NCBI GenBank assembly: GCA_040768665.1
Contig: JAXGMN010000061.1
Coordinates: forward strand, 13,047 to 77,046
Reading direction: 5' to 3'
Source of the DNA: JABWBD01 sp040768665
Lineage (GTDB): Bacteria > Planctomycetota > Planctomycetia > Pirellulales > Thermoguttaceae
DNA length: 64,000 bases
Shown piece by piece: positions 9,115 through 18,705 of the stretch. Every line of letters starts with the position of its first letter. Within the stretch, counting starts at the first letter, position 1. The notes beneath the pieces were generated by a model. It had not been told where the DNA came from. It worked only from the letters and a program-made list of their open reading frames with translations, and ran no database searches. The translations under genes and the position numbers were made by a program.

Positions 9115-10452
9115 TTATTGTCCGCCCAGATCCTCGCCGGGAGTGAGCGGCGGCAGTTGGTTGAATCCGATCAATCGCTCGCACCAATGGGCGGTTCGGA
9201 GGAGTTGGTAGTCCTCTCGCCGACGACCCACGAGTTGAAGGGCCACTGGCATTCCGTCATCCGCAACGCCACAAGGTATCGAAACGACCGGCACCCCGGC
9301 CAGGCTCCACGGGGCCTGAAACTTGGAGTCACCCGTGGTGTCCAGTCGGGCCGGGGCCGTCGTATCTGTCGCGGGCATGATCAAGGCGTCCACCATTTTG
9401 AGCATTGCGTCGACTTCACGTCGGAATCGCTGCTGGTACGCAAGGGCCTCGTAGTACTCGGCGACCGTCACGGCATGCCCTTCGTCGAGCATCGCCGCAA
9501 GATTGGCCCCGTAGAACTCCCGATGCGCCAGCAATTGCGGGAGGTGATACGCCGCGGCTTCGACCGCCATGATCCGTCGGTGCATGCGATGAACGTTCTC
9601 AAAGCCCGCTGGCAAAGCCACTTCGTCAATCGCGGCACCGGCTTGGCGAACTCTGCCGATCGCGGCCTCCGCCGATTCGCGGACCTTGGGCTCTGCTTCT
9701 TCCAGAAAGAACTCCCGCACCAGACCTAATCGGGGCGACCGCATTGGGACCTGCAACTCCGCGGGGGGTAGATCGCTAACCGCCCGAAGCACCAAATAGA
9801 GATCTTCTACCGTGCGGGCGATCGGGCCGGCGTGATCCAGGTGGAGGGCGACTGGCACGACTCCCTGCATCGGCACCACTGCAAACGTAGGTTTCATGGC
9901 GGCTACCCCGCAGTAGCTGGCCGGCCGGACCAGCGACCCGCCCGTCTGGGTACCGATTGCCGCCAGGCACATGCCGGCTGCCACGGCCGCGGCCGAGCCA
10001 CTGCTCGAGCCACCGGGAGAATGTCCCAATCCTGAGTCCCACGGATTTCGTGTGGGAGAAGGGTCGAAACAGGCGTACTGCGTCGTAACCGTCTTGCCGA
10101 GCAGGACGGTCCCGGCACGGCGCAGGCGGGCAACCAGCGGTGCATCCTGCCTTGCGATCCGACGCTCACGGAGCGGAAACCCGGCACGGGTGGGGAGGCC
10201 GGCCACGTCGACGATGTCCTTGATGCCGATCGGGATTCCGCTCAGAGGTCGAAGCTCTTCGCCACGGACTCCAGCGGAAGCGATCCGCTCTGCCTCCCGC
10301 CTCGCCGGGTCCGATTCGACGACGACCCATGCGCGGATCCCATGCTCAAGACGCCCGATTGCCTCGAGACACCGCTCAACCAATGCGACGGCAGCCGGCC
10401 GCGAGGCTCGGATCTGCGTGCAGGCCCCGGAAATCGAAGGAAGCTGATCCAT
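9115..10452 (-). CDS. Amidase-signature family hydrolase (GatA-like)
   Basis: Amidase-signature enzyme with the Ser-cisSer-Lys catalytic set: Lys in GIPIGIKDIVD, cis-Ser in PGGSSSGSAAAVAAG and the nucleophile region GTQTGGSLVRPASYCG. It hydrolyses or transfers an amide group. No gatB or gatC lies nearby and the C-terminal part is not typical of GatA, so a stand-alone amidase is more likely than the tRNA amidotransferase subunit. ATG 10452 (MDQLPSISG) is preferred; an upstream in-frame start at 10503 adds 17 residues. It is convergent with leuD. Confidence 0.85.
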   Translation of the reverse strand: MDQLPSISGACTQIRASRPAAVALVERCLEAIGRLEHGIRAWVVVESDPARREAERIASAGVRGEELRPLSGIPIGIKDIVDVAGLPTRAGFPLRERRIARQDAPLVARLRRAGTVLLGKTVTTQYACFDPSPTRNPWDSGLGHSPGGSSSGSAAAVAAGMCLAAIGTQTGGSLVRPASYCGVAAMKPTFAVVPMQGVVPVALHLDHAGPIARTVEDLYLVLRAVSDLPPAELQVPMRSPRLGLVREFFLEEAEPKVRESAEAAIGRVRQAGAAIDEVALPAGFENVHRMHRRIMAVEAAAYHLPQLLAHREFYGANLAAMLDEGHAVTVAEYYEALAYQQRFRREVDAMLKMVDALIMPATDTTAPARLDTTGDSKFQAPWSLAGVPVVSIPCGVADDGMPVALQLVGRRREDYQLLRTAHWCERLIGFNQLPPLTPGEDLGGQ

Positions 10453-10691
10453 CAACTGCAATTCTGTCAAGTTGGGGGGATCTGTCAAGCGAGCCGCCCA
10501 CACGCGACAGATGCCGGGAATGCGACGGGTTGTCCAAAATAGGCATTCTGAGAAGCCTGGAAAGATGATCTTGCGACCTTTTGCGCATTTCTGGTAACCT
10601 CCGGCCCCGCAAACCGACGTCCCAAGCCTGGATCGAACAGCCCGGGCCCGATCCGGGCACGTGTGGCCAATCTGCCGCGGTTGGAGTTTCG

Positions 10692-12092
10692 ATGATCCAG
10701 CGATTGCGCACTGCCGCAGACACCATCCTGCCGAAAGGCCGACTGGCCCGTAGCGCGCTGGTTGTGTCGTCGGGCCATGTGGCAGGATACGCGATCATGC
10801 TGGCGGTCACGCCGCTGCTGACGCGGTTGTACGGCCCGGCGGACTTTGGCGTCTACGCAGTCTACACCTCGATCATCGCAATGCTGGGGCTGATATGCAT
10901 GGCCTCGTACGAGGCCGCGATTCCATTGCCGGAAGACGATCCGACAGCACTAAGCCTCGTCGTGGTGGCGTTGGGAACTTGTGTGGTCGCCTCTTCGGCA
11001 GTAGGAGTATTTGTCTGGCTGGCGGGCGAAGACCTTTTGGGCAGACTTCAGGCCGGCGAATTGGGTGGACTGGCTTTCGTCTTCACGCTCCACTTGCTCG
11101 GGTCTGGAAGCGCGGAGACATTCACCAATTGGTTCGTCAGACAAAGGAGTTTCACGCCAATCGCCCGCGGCCGGTTCGCCGCCAGCACGGTAAACGCTTC
11201 GGTCCAGGTGGCCTCGGCTTTCGTGGTGGGCGGGGCAACCGGGCTGGTTGCCGGATCGGCCGCGGGAGCGATCGCCGGAGGCGGATATCTGCTGATTCAC
11301 TTCGGTCGCAGCGGCGGGGGTTTCCGCGGCAGAAGTGCGGCGCCCATCGTAAGCACAGCCATCCGGTACCGTCGATTTCCGCAACTCTCGATGCCATCGA
11401 CCGTTCTGCAACGCACCGCACTGCTGCTGCCGCCGCTGGCCCTGGCGGCATTCTATGACTCGGAGATTGTGGGGTGGTATGGATTGGCGCAGCGGGCACT
11501 CATCGTACCGCTGAGCTTGATCGGACCGCCGCTGTCGCGCGTGTACCTGGCCGAGGCATCGCGGTTGCACCGGGAGGGCCATGGTCAGCTCCGCCTGCTC
11601 TTCCTGCGCACCGCGAAAAAGCAACTCCTCTACGCCGGTCTGCCTCTCATGCTCTTTGTACTGGTGGCGCCGCCGTTTTTCGCTCTGGCCTTCGGCGAGC
11701 CGTGGCGGGAAGCGGGCGTGTACTGCCAGGCGGTGTTTCCGATGTTGCTTCTGTTTATTATCGCCAGCGTTCTTGCGGGCACGCTCGACGTGCTGGAACG
11801 CCAGGACCTGCAACTGTTCCGATCCGTGGTTCTGCTGGCCCTGGTGGCGGCAGGCATGGCGATCCCTCTTCTTCTCGGCGCCGCTCCACGCACGGCCATC
11901 GTCGCGCTGAGCGCAACGGCGTCGGCTGGATATCTCATCACGTTATGGCTCGTTTGGCGAACGATCCCGGACGACCGCCCCGGAGTGCCATCCCCTGCTG
12001 ATCTCCGCTCGGAACACCGCCGGCCGGCGAGCGAAACGTCCCATTTGTGCCCCCGGCTTCCCTCAGCCACATCGGTGAGCATCCATGATTAA
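10692..12092 (+). CDS. Polysaccharide flippase (Wzx/MATE-like) membrane protein
   Basis: A 466-residue protein with about 12-14 hydrophobic segments. It opens with the pattern of lipopolysaccharide/oligosaccharide flippases (LARSALVVSSGHVAGYAIML, then PLLTRLYGPADFGVYAV). It would translocate lipid-linked glycan repeat units across the inner membrane. The stop overlaps the start of the next gene by 8 bp (ATGATTAA), which indicates an operon with the O-antigen ligase-like gene. Confidence 0.85.
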   Translation: MIQRLRTAADTILPKGRLARSALVVSSGHVAGYAIMLAVTPLLTRLYGPADFGVYAVYTSIIAMLGLICMASYEAAIPLPEDDPTALSLVVVALGTCVVASSAVGVFVWLAGEDLLGRLQAGELGGLAFVFTLHLLGSGSAETFTNWFVRQRSFTPIARGRFAASTVNASVQVASAFVVGGATGLVAGSAAGAIAGGGYLLIHFGRSGGGFRGRSAAPIVSTAIRYRRFPQLSMPSTVLQRTALLLPPLALAAFYDSEIVGWYGLAQRALIVPLSLIGPPLSRVYLAEASRLHREGHGQLRLLFLRTAKKQLLYAGLPLMLFVLVAPPFFALAFGEPWREAGVYCQAVFPMLLLFIIASVLAGTLDVLERQDLQLFRSVVLLALVAAGMAIPLLLGAAPRTAIVALSATASAGYLITLWLVWRTIPDDRPGVPSPADLRSEHRRPASETSHLCPRLPSATSVSIHD

Positions 12093-13389
12093 GACCCGCA
12101 TGTGGATCGGATTTCTGCTCGCCTTCTATTTATTGGTGGGGCGATGGAACCTTGCTCGCATCGGCGTCGACGTTGACCGAACGTACTCCATGCAGCCGCG
12201 GCTCTGGGCCGTCGTTGCCCTGGCCGTCGTGGTGCTGCTGGATCAGACGATCAGTCGTTGGCGAAAGAACCGGCGAGCCGCCAACAACCCGCGCCTCGGC
12301 GTTTTGACCCTCGCAACCGTCGCTTTCTTCGTTTACATGATCCTGACCGCAATGTGGGCACCCGATGCCGATTTGGCGGAAGAACGAGCATTCGGGCTCC
12401 TTTTGAACGCGCTGATCGCGGTACTCCTTTTTCTCGCGTTTCGGGGTGGCGATCCACAGGCGATCCGCGCGGAATTCTGGAAGGGATTCGCGTTGATGGC
12501 GGCCATGATTGCCGTGGCGAGCCTGATGGGCACCCAATCGCAACGATTTCAGACGCTGGGCGGAGGACCGAATACCTTCGGCCGAAATATGGGACTGCTC
12601 GTGCTGTCGGGTGTCTACCTCTCGCGGATCGACCGAACGACGATTTTGTGGGCGGCCTGGTGGTTGACCGCGGCGGTCGGAGTTCTCCTGGTACTTCTTT
12701 CCGGTTCACGAGGGGCCCTGCTGTCGCTGGCAGTATCCGCAAGCGTCTTTCAAGCTGTCGACCGGCAACCGCTGAGCAAGAAGGTGATTCTTTTCATGGG
12801 CGCGGCGATTGCCGGAGCCGTGCTCATAACGCAAACGGAAATGGGAATCCAGGCTCAAGAGATGTTTGCCCGGCGCGTGCTGAACCTTACCGTCGAGCAG
12901 CAGTATACCGCCGGACGCATCGTGATCTACAAAGAGTCCTTCGATCTTGGCATGGAAGAACCGATATTCGGCGTCGGGATCACGGCGACCCAAGTGATCA
13001 ACGGGCGATATCCGCACAACCTTTTCCTTGAGGCGTTTTGCGAGGGCGGCGCAATCGGGCTGCTGCTATTATTGTTCGTCATGCTTTCGGGAGCGGTACG
13101 CATGATTCGCGTACGACGCCGGCTGAATGCCGCGACCGTTGCCGCCTTTGTCCATGTGCTGATCGCGGCGCAGTTCAGCGGCAACCTCTTCGACAGCCGC
13201 GGCGTCTTCATGCTTCTGATGCTGGCTGCCGTTCCTATGGCCGTGCCCGGTTCGCAAGGAAACCGCAAGCGGAGCAAGACTCGCGGGCCGGCCCAATCGT
13301 ACGTGTGCGGGGCGAAACGTCCCGTCGTCGGCATCCACCTGGATCGGCCGGCCAAGACGAGGACAAGTATCTACGGACGGGGGAACTGA
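12085..13389 (+). CDS. O-antigen ligase/polymerase-like membrane protein
   Basis: A 434-residue polytopic membrane protein with the Wzy/WaaL-family pattern: a large central loop, LLSGSRGALLSLAVS, and GVGITATQVINGRYPHNLFLE, where the PHN motif is typical of the O-antigen ligase domain. It probably polymerises or ligates surface glycan. The C-terminal ~40 residues are polar and basic. It is translationally coupled to the flippase gene and followed after 25 bp by another membrane protein gene. Confidence 0.8.
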   Translation: MIKTRMWIGFLLAFYLLVGRWNLARIGVDVDRTYSMQPRLWAVVALAVVVLLDQTISRWRKNRRAANNPRLGVLTLATVAFFVYMILTAMWAPDADLAEERAFGLLLNALIAVLLFLAFRGGDPQAIRAEFWKGFALMAAMIAVASLMGTQSQRFQTLGGGPNTFGRNMGLLVLSGVYLSRIDRTTILWAAWWLTAAVGVLLVLLSGSRGALLSLAVSASVFQAVDRQPLSKKVILFMGAAIAGAVLITQTEMGIQAQEMFARRVLNLTVEQQYTAGRIVIYKESFDLGMEEPIFGVGITATQVINGRYPHNLFLEAFCEGGAIGLLLLLFVMLSGAVRMIRVRRRLNAATVAAFVHVLIAAQFSGNLFDSRGVFMLLMLAAVPMAVPGSQGNRKRSKTRGPAQSYVCGAKRPVVGIHLDRPAKTRTSIYGRGN

Positions 13390-13414
13390 TCGCGAACGGA
13401 ATCCATCGGTACGC

Positions 13415-15013
13415 ATGCTTGAAGCTCTGTCCATCCTTTATCTTGCGGTGCCCTGGCTCATATTTGCCTGGGGTTGGCTTTGGTGGCCGTATGCTGCGGC
13501 CGTCTGGTCGATTCTGGCTGTCGCCATCGTTTTGAGCATCTCAAGGCCACGGCCGGCGAATGACTTGCCGCCGCCAACTCACCGTCGATGGGGAAACCCT
13601 GCGATCGTGGCCGCGTCGACACTTGTCCTATTGGGCCTTTCGGGCGTCGGCGGGCTTGGCAGCCAACACAGCGACTGGCAGAAACACAACGCGATCCTTC
13701 ACGACCTTACCGTGCGGCCGTGGCCGGTCCACTATGACGGTGGGGCGAAGGACCCGCGTAACCGTTCACGGGGCGGTCGGGGACTGATCCCTTTTTCGGC
13801 CGGTGGAGACGTTTTGGCCGAAAAGACGCTGGCCGAAAAGATGGACCTGTCCCCTTCCTCCCCGTCCGGTGAACGGTTAAAGGATCCGCCGGACTGTCGT
13901 CTCACTTACTACCTGGCCTATTACTTGCCGGCCGCGGTCGCCGGACGTGCCTTCGGGCTGACGGCAGCCCACCTTTCGCTGGCTGCGTGGACGTACGCCG
14001 GACTGCTGATCACGGCGGCGTGGCTGTCGCTCTTGGTGGGAACCCGCTCCTGGTTGGTTTGGGGCGTCTGGTTTCTTCTCAGCGGAATGGATGCCCTAGG
14101 AATGCTCTTCCGACTCGGAGGCCCGCCTGTGGCCGTGGAATGGTGGGCCGGCGTCGCGCAGTATTCGGCAAACTGGACCTTGCTGGCATGCGTGCCACAG
14201 CACGCGCTGGGCGGCTGGATTGCCACGGCGGTGATCGTTAGCCGCGCCGAGCACTCGTGGGACATGTCCCATGCCGGTTTTGTTGCCGCACTCACCGGGC
14301 TGTGGTCGCCGTTTGTCACGATCGGATTAGTGCCGATTGCGGTCACTCTCGCGTACCGCGCCAGACTGCGTACCGCTCTCTCCTTCGCGAATCTTGTTGC
14401 GGCTCCCCTCGTTCTGTTCGTAGCCGTCACCTATCTCGCATCGGTCCCAATCGGCAGGCTTCCGAATCATTGGAACTTCGCCCACGGCGATTCGGGATGG
14501 TTCGCTGTAGCGCTGCCGGTATTCTGGGCGTTGGAATTCGGCACATACGCTCTCCTTCTAACTCCTTACCTCCGAGAGGCAACCGAGCGGCAACTTCCCG
14601 GAAGTCCTTGGAACCGTGCGTGGATGGCAACCTCCGTGACGGCTCTACTGCTCATACCGCTCTACCGGGTCGGCCTGTATAACGATTTTGCGATGCGAGC
14701 ATCCATTCCTGTGCTCTTCCTCTTCTGGGTCGTGCTGCTGCGGGTGGTATGGTGCGATGCTTTTCGCCGCAATCAATGGCAATCGGCCCTCCTGGTGGTT
14801 TGCCTCCTTGTCGGTGCGGCCTTGCCCTGCTACCGTCTGGTCAAGCAGATCGCTCGGGCCCAAGGATGCCTGCAGTACCACAGCGGTACGGCGCAGGCAA
14901 GCATTCCCGATCTGGATGCCAGGTTTCTGCCCCAATACCTTGGCCGCTCGGATGCCTTCTTCTATACGCACCTGGCACGGCCTTCACCGGCGGTCTGGAG
15001 GCGCGGGTTATGA
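13415..15013 (+). CDS. Polytopic membrane protein of the glycan cluster, with in-frame repeat insertion
   Basis: A 532-residue protein of unknown function with about 10-11 hydrophobic segments and no motif I can name. It could be a glycosyltransferase-C-like or polymerase-like protein by context. About 41 codons at residues 115-155 are encoded by a family A palindromic repeat and read as polar sequence (RNRSRGGRGLIPFS...). Removing 132 bp would rejoin GGAKDP to PDCRLTYYLAYYLPAA without a frameshift. The stop overlaps the next start (ATGA). Confidence 0.7.
   Translation: MLEALSILYLAVPWLIFAWGWLWWPYAAAVWSILAVAIVLSISRPRPANDLPPPTHRRWGNPAIVAASTLVLLGLSGVGGLGSQHSDWQKHNAILHDLTVRPWPVHYDGGAKDPRNRSRGGRGLIPFSAGGDVLAEKTLAEKMDLSPSSPSGERLKDPPDCRLTYYLAYYLPAAVAGRAFGLTAAHLSLAAWTYAGLLITAAWLSLLVGTRSWLVWGVWFLLSGMDALGMLFRLGGPPVAVEWWAGVAQYSANWTLLACVPQHALGGWIATAVIVSRAEHSWDMSHAGFVAALTGLWSPFVTIGLVPIAVTLAYRARLRTALSFANLVAAPLVLFVAVTYLASVPIGRLPNHWNFAHGDSGWFAVALPVFWALEFGTYALLLTPYLREATERQLPGSPWNRAWMATSVTALLLIPLYRVGLYNDFAMRASIPVLFLFWVVLLRVVWCDAFRRNQWQSALLVVCLLVGAALPCYRLVKQIARAQGCLQYHSGTAQASIPDLDARFLPQYLGRSDAFFYTHLARPSPAVWRRGL
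13758..13879 (+). repeat. Family A palindromic repeat inserted in frame in a coding sequence
   Basis: GTAACCGTTCACGGGGCGG to GGTGAACGGTTA, with inner arms resembling those of the copy at 670. It is bordered by AAGGACCCG (13748-13756) and AAGGATCCG (13880-13888), an 8-of-9 match that looks like a target duplication. Element plus one duplication is 132 bp, a multiple of three, so the host gene stays open. Confidence 0.8.
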
Positions 15014-17013
15014 AGTCAGACCCCGGGTTGCGGACGGCGAAGGCTGCGTTTCTGGCCGCGATGGCAGGACTGGCCACGACGGCAGCGACGTACACCTACG
15101 GCAGCGGCAATCAGATTGAACAGTTGCCGATCGTGCTGCGATCGATCGAGCCGTCGTACTTGAGCCACGATTTCTTCGTAAACTCCGCCAGCGGCTTTGG
15201 TCCCCGGTTCTATTTCGCGGAGTTCATAGCCGCCGTGGCAGGCTCTCCGTCTCGCGTGCCGGCCGTGTACCTGGCCTTGACGGCCCTTTCGAACGTCGCA
15301 GTCTCGCTGGTGACTTTCTTTTTCGCCCGGGCGCTGTACGCAAAGTCGGACGAGGCTGGCCTGCTGGCATCCGCTGCCGTGATGAGCGTGACCACCTTTC
15401 CGCTGGGATTCTGCCCGGCCATCTACCACGCGAGCCTCGTGCCCGCTGCGCTCGGTTCGCCTTGGATCTTCGCAGGGATCTTTGCGAGCGTTCGCGGCCG
15501 ACTGGTCCTTGGCTCGACGCTCTGTGGGATCGCGTCGATTTTTCATCCGCTGTTCGGGTTGGAGGCGGCACTTCTGTCGGTGGCGTGTTGTATGGTGACC
15601 GAACTGGCGACTGCGCGAGCCGTCCCGAAAAGACTCTGGGGGCCGTTGCTGCTCTCGATGCTCCTGATTGCCCTGTTCTCTGCGCTCTCGCTGATTCCCT
15701 ACGCGTCGCAGCCGAGGATTTCGTCCGAGCATTTCGTTAGAATCCTTGCCGAGTTCAGGCATCCGCATCACTATGTACCGAGCACGTTTTCGCCCATGGA
15801 GTATCTGTCAGCATCGGCCTACCTCGGCGCATTGCTGATAGCCGGGATCTGGTGGCGAACGATGGCGGTCTCCACGCGGAAAGAGGCCGTGCGTCTGCTG
15901 GTACTTGGAGTTCTGATCCTGACGCTGTGCGTCGCAGGCTTTTTCTTCGTGGAAGTCGTGCCGCTGCGCATCTGGGTCACCGCGCAGCCGTTTCGTCTGC
16001 TGTACCTTCTGAAGTGGCTTGGCCTGGTTCTCATGGCCGGCATTATTGCCGACCGCTTTCACCGCGACCGGGACCAGGAGGCAGGACTGTTTCTCGTCGG
16101 TTTGTTGCATCCACTTGCGACGGGAATTGCGTTTCTGTCGCAATGGCTCCGGGCCGCCGCGCCACCGGGCCTGCGGTTCGCCCAGAGGATCCTGCAGCCG
16201 TCCACCGTCGTTTTCCTCAGTCTGGGCGCCCTGGTCGCGGTGGCCACGGAGCGGCACCTGTTCGCCGTGTTGCACCTCACAGTCGCTACCCTGATCTGTT
16301 TTCCAAGGAAGTACGTTGCTGCAGCAGTTCCGCTGGGAGCCGCCGCTATGTGGCTTGCCGCTGCCGTGTATTGGCAAGGCGACCTGCCGGACGACTTCCG
16401 ATCGCACACGAGAGTGTTGAGGAGCCTGAGCCTGCAGATTGGACACCACGAACTGGGGGAGGACGGGGCGGAATTGGCGGGGTTCGCCCGGCGGCACACT
16501 CCGGCGGATAGCCTTTTTCTGACGCCGCCCAACTGGGGCCAATTTCGCCTGGTTGCAGACAGAGCCGTCGTCGTGGACTGGAAAGCGTTCCCGTTTCAGG
16601 ACTCCGCGATGGCCGAGTGGTATCAGCGTTTGGCAAACTGCTATGGTCCGTTTCATTCAGAGAAGAGTCTCCCGGCGGAAGCGGCGGAAATCCGGCGACG
16701 GTACCAACGGATCCGTGACGGGGAACTCGAAACACTCCACGACCTGTACGGAATTTCTCATGCCGTGCTGCACAGCGGCACTCCGACCCGCTTTCCCACC
16801 CTCTTCGAGAACCGGGATTTCAAGCTCGTTAAAATCTCAGCGGATAGCCTTGTAGGGCCGATCGTCTCGACGAAACGGAGCCTCCCCATTACAATGCGGC
16901 TCTCGCGGTCCGATTTGCGGCAGTGCTCCTCTGTTCACCAAGAGCCTCGCCCTTCTCAGGGCGGGATCGGTTGGCTCCCTCCCCCGCGAGTGAACGGCTT
17001 ATGCTATCCGTGA
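15010..17013 (+). CDS. Large polytopic membrane protein (possibly DUF6798-like)
   Basis: A 667-residue protein with about 12 hydrophobic segments and a polar C-terminal part. Conserved-looking stretches include QIEQLPIVLRSIEPSY near the N-terminus and LTPPNWGQFRLVADRAVVVDWKAFPF near the C-terminus. This pattern is seen in membrane proteins annotated DUF6798 in glycan clusters, but I recall that family only loosely. ATG 15010 overlaps the upstream stop (ATGA), so it is part of the 10.7-17 kb operon. Function unknown; role in surface polysaccharide is inferred from context only. Confidence 0.7.
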   Translation: MKSDPGLRTAKAAFLAAMAGLATTAATYTYGSGNQIEQLPIVLRSIEPSYLSHDFFVNSASGFGPRFYFAEFIAAVAGSPSRVPAVYLALTALSNVAVSLVTFFFARALYAKSDEAGLLASAAVMSVTTFPLGFCPAIYHASLVPAALGSPWIFAGIFASVRGRLVLGSTLCGIASIFHPLFGLEAALLSVACCMVTELATARAVPKRLWGPLLLSMLLIALFSALSLIPYASQPRISSEHFVRILAEFRHPHHYVPSTFSPMEYLSASAYLGALLIAGIWWRTMAVSTRKEAVRLLVLGVLILTLCVAGFFFVEVVPLRIWVTAQPFRLLYLLKWLGLVLMAGIIADRFHRDRDQEAGLFLVGLLHPLATGIAFLSQWLRAAAPPGLRFAQRILQPSTVVFLSLGALVAVATERHLFAVLHLTVATLICFPRKYVAAAVPLGAAAMWLAAAVYWQGDLPDDFRSHTRVLRSLSLQIGHHELGEDGAELAGFARRHTPADSLFLTPPNWGQFRLVADRAVVVDWKAFPFQDSAMAEWYQRLANCYGPFHSEKSLPAEAAEIRRRYQRIRDGELETLHDLYGISHAVLHSGTPTRFPTLFENRDFKLVKISADSLVGPIVSTKRSLPITMRLSRSDLRQCSSVHQEPRPSQGGIGWLPPPRVNGLCYP

Positions 17014-17085
17014 TTTCTTCCTTGCGTCGCACGCGTATGCCGCTCAACGGTCGTTCTTCCAAGTCGTCCCCGTATTTCTCCGATC

Positions 17086-18414
17086 ATGCCAATGAACCAG
17101 CCTACGACACGCAGAGTTGTGGTAACCGGAATGGGAGCGATCTCCCCCCTCGGAAACACCGTAGAATCGCTCTGGGATCACCTGGATTCCCAGCGAAGCG
17201 GTGTGAGGGCACTAACGATCGCGCCTCCCGACTCCCTGCCGTTGTCGTACGCGGCAGAAGCCCGCGACTTCCGAGGCGAGATTGAGGACTTCGGGCCGCT
17301 CGAAAAAGAGCAGAAGAAGGCGATACGCAAGGGGCTGAAGGTGATGTGCCGCGAGTGCCAGATGGGAGTCGCCGCGGCGCAGTTGGCCTTGGCTGATGCG
17401 AGGCTCACCGTCGGGAGGTTCGACCCAGTGCGTGCAGGAGTCGCCTATGGCAGCGATTACATGATCACGATGCCGGACGATTTCGGCGAGGCCGTTCAAC
17501 GGTGCCTGGACGACTTCGGGGAATTTCAGTTTTCCCGCTGGGCCGGCCAGGGACTTCCCAAGATGTCGCCTCTTTGGCTTCTGAAATACCTCCCCAACAT
17601 GCCGGCCAGCCATATCGCGATCTACAACGATCTTCAGGGACCGAACAACTCGGCCACCCACCGCGAAGCATCGGCCGGACTGGCGGTGTCCCAGGCGATT
17701 CAATCCATTCGGCAGGGCCGCGCGGACATCATGCTGGTCGGAGCCACAGGGACGCGACTTCACCCGATGAAGATGGTCCATGCAATCCAGCAAGAGGAAA
17801 TCGCTACGGGAAATGGGGATCCGCGACGGGCCAGCCGCCCTTTCGACCTGCACCGGCGAGGAATGGTGCTGGGCGAGGGTGCCGGAGCGATCATTCTCGA
17901 GGATTTGACGAACGCCCAGGCTCGCGGTGCTCGGATCTACGGCGAGGTGTTGGGCGCGGCATCGTCGTCGTCCACTGACCGCAACCGAATGGCTCAAAGA
18001 GAGCGAGCCCTGCAGAACGTCATTGGGGCGGTGCTCCGAAACTGCGAGTTCGCGTCCGACAAGGTCGGATCGATTCATGCTCACGGTTTAAGCACGCAGA
18101 GCGGTGATATTGAAGAAGCCAGGGCGATTTGCCACGTGTTTGGCGATCGAGCCCAGTCGCTTCACGTGACTGCCGCCAAGAGCTATTTCGGCAACCTGGG
18201 AGCGGGCGGGGGGCTGGTAGAGCTCGTTGCGGGCATTTTGTCGCTGGAAAAACGGAAGCTATTCCCCGTGCTCAATTATGACACGCCGGATCCCCAGTGC
18301 CCGGTACGAGCTGTTCAGAAATACCCGGTGGAACCAGGCAATAGCCTTATCAAGCTCAGCGTGACTCCCCAAGGGCAGGCGACGGCGGTTCTCGTATGTC
18401 GCTTCGAGGGGTGA
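17086..18414 (+). CDS. Beta-ketoacyl-ACP synthase family protein lacking the catalytic Cys
   Basis: FabF-like thiolase-fold protein of 442 residues. It opens RRVVVTGMGAISPLGNTVESLW and keeps the fold motifs GPNNSATHREASAGLAVSQA, RPFDLHRRGMVLGEGAGAIILED and SIHAHGLSTQSGDIEE. The nucleophile motif, normally ACSSG or ACTSG, reads EASAG, so the Cys is replaced. The second active-site His (normally in KSxxGHxxGA) is Asn (KSYFGNLGAGGG). The first His in HAHG remains. It therefore cannot condense acyl chains by the usual mechanism and may be a chain-length-factor-like partner, a decarboxylase or another acyl-binding protein. Confidence 0.8.
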   Translation: MPMNQPTTRRVVVTGMGAISPLGNTVESLWDHLDSQRSGVRALTIAPPDSLPLSYAAEARDFRGEIEDFGPLEKEQKKAIRKGLKVMCRECQMGVAAAQLALADARLTVGRFDPVRAGVAYGSDYMITMPDDFGEAVQRCLDDFGEFQFSRWAGQGLPKMSPLWLLKYLPNMPASHIAIYNDLQGPNNSATHREASAGLAVSQAIQSIRQGRADIMLVGATGTRLHPMKMVHAIQQEEIATGNGDPRRASRPFDLHRRGMVLGEGAGAIILEDLTNAQARGARIYGEVLGAASSSSTDRNRMAQRERALQNVIGAVLRNCEFASDKVGSIHAHGLSTQSGDIEEARAICHVFGDRAQSLHVTAAKSYFGNLGAGGGLVELVAGILSLEKRKLFPVLNYDTPDPQCPVRAVQKYPVEPGNSLIKLSVTPQGQATAVLVCRFEG

Positions 18415-18480
18415 GGCGGCGAACCGCAGATTCGGCGGCTCACACCCCCTGATATGGGTTATCTCCAATGTTGCCTCACC

Positions 18481-18509
18481 TTGACACCGCGCCAGTCGGG
18501 CGGTATCTT
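18481..18509 (+). promoter_or_regulatory. Candidate sigma70-type promoter ahead of nusA
   Basis: TTGACA (18481-18486), a 17-bp spacer and TATCTT (18504-18509). It lies in the 291-bp gap before nusA and is the best match to a housekeeping promoter there. Recognised by eye only. The gap also holds an imperfect GC-rich hairpin (about 18408-18451) after the previous gene, with no T-tract. Confidence 0.35.
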
Positions 18510-18705
18510 TACCAGATTACGTAGCCCGCTAAGTTGCGGTCTTGCCACGGTTTCCGGCTTCTTCGCCGTATTTTTCTGCTGCACGGAGAAGCAAGGGGAT
18601 AGCGTATTGTCTTGATTTTGTCGTGGTGCGGCGAGTGCCGTGCTGGTAGTGTCGGAGTATAGAACCAAGGACGCCTGCCGTCCCCGAGTGGGGAAGTGAA
18701 CCTCG

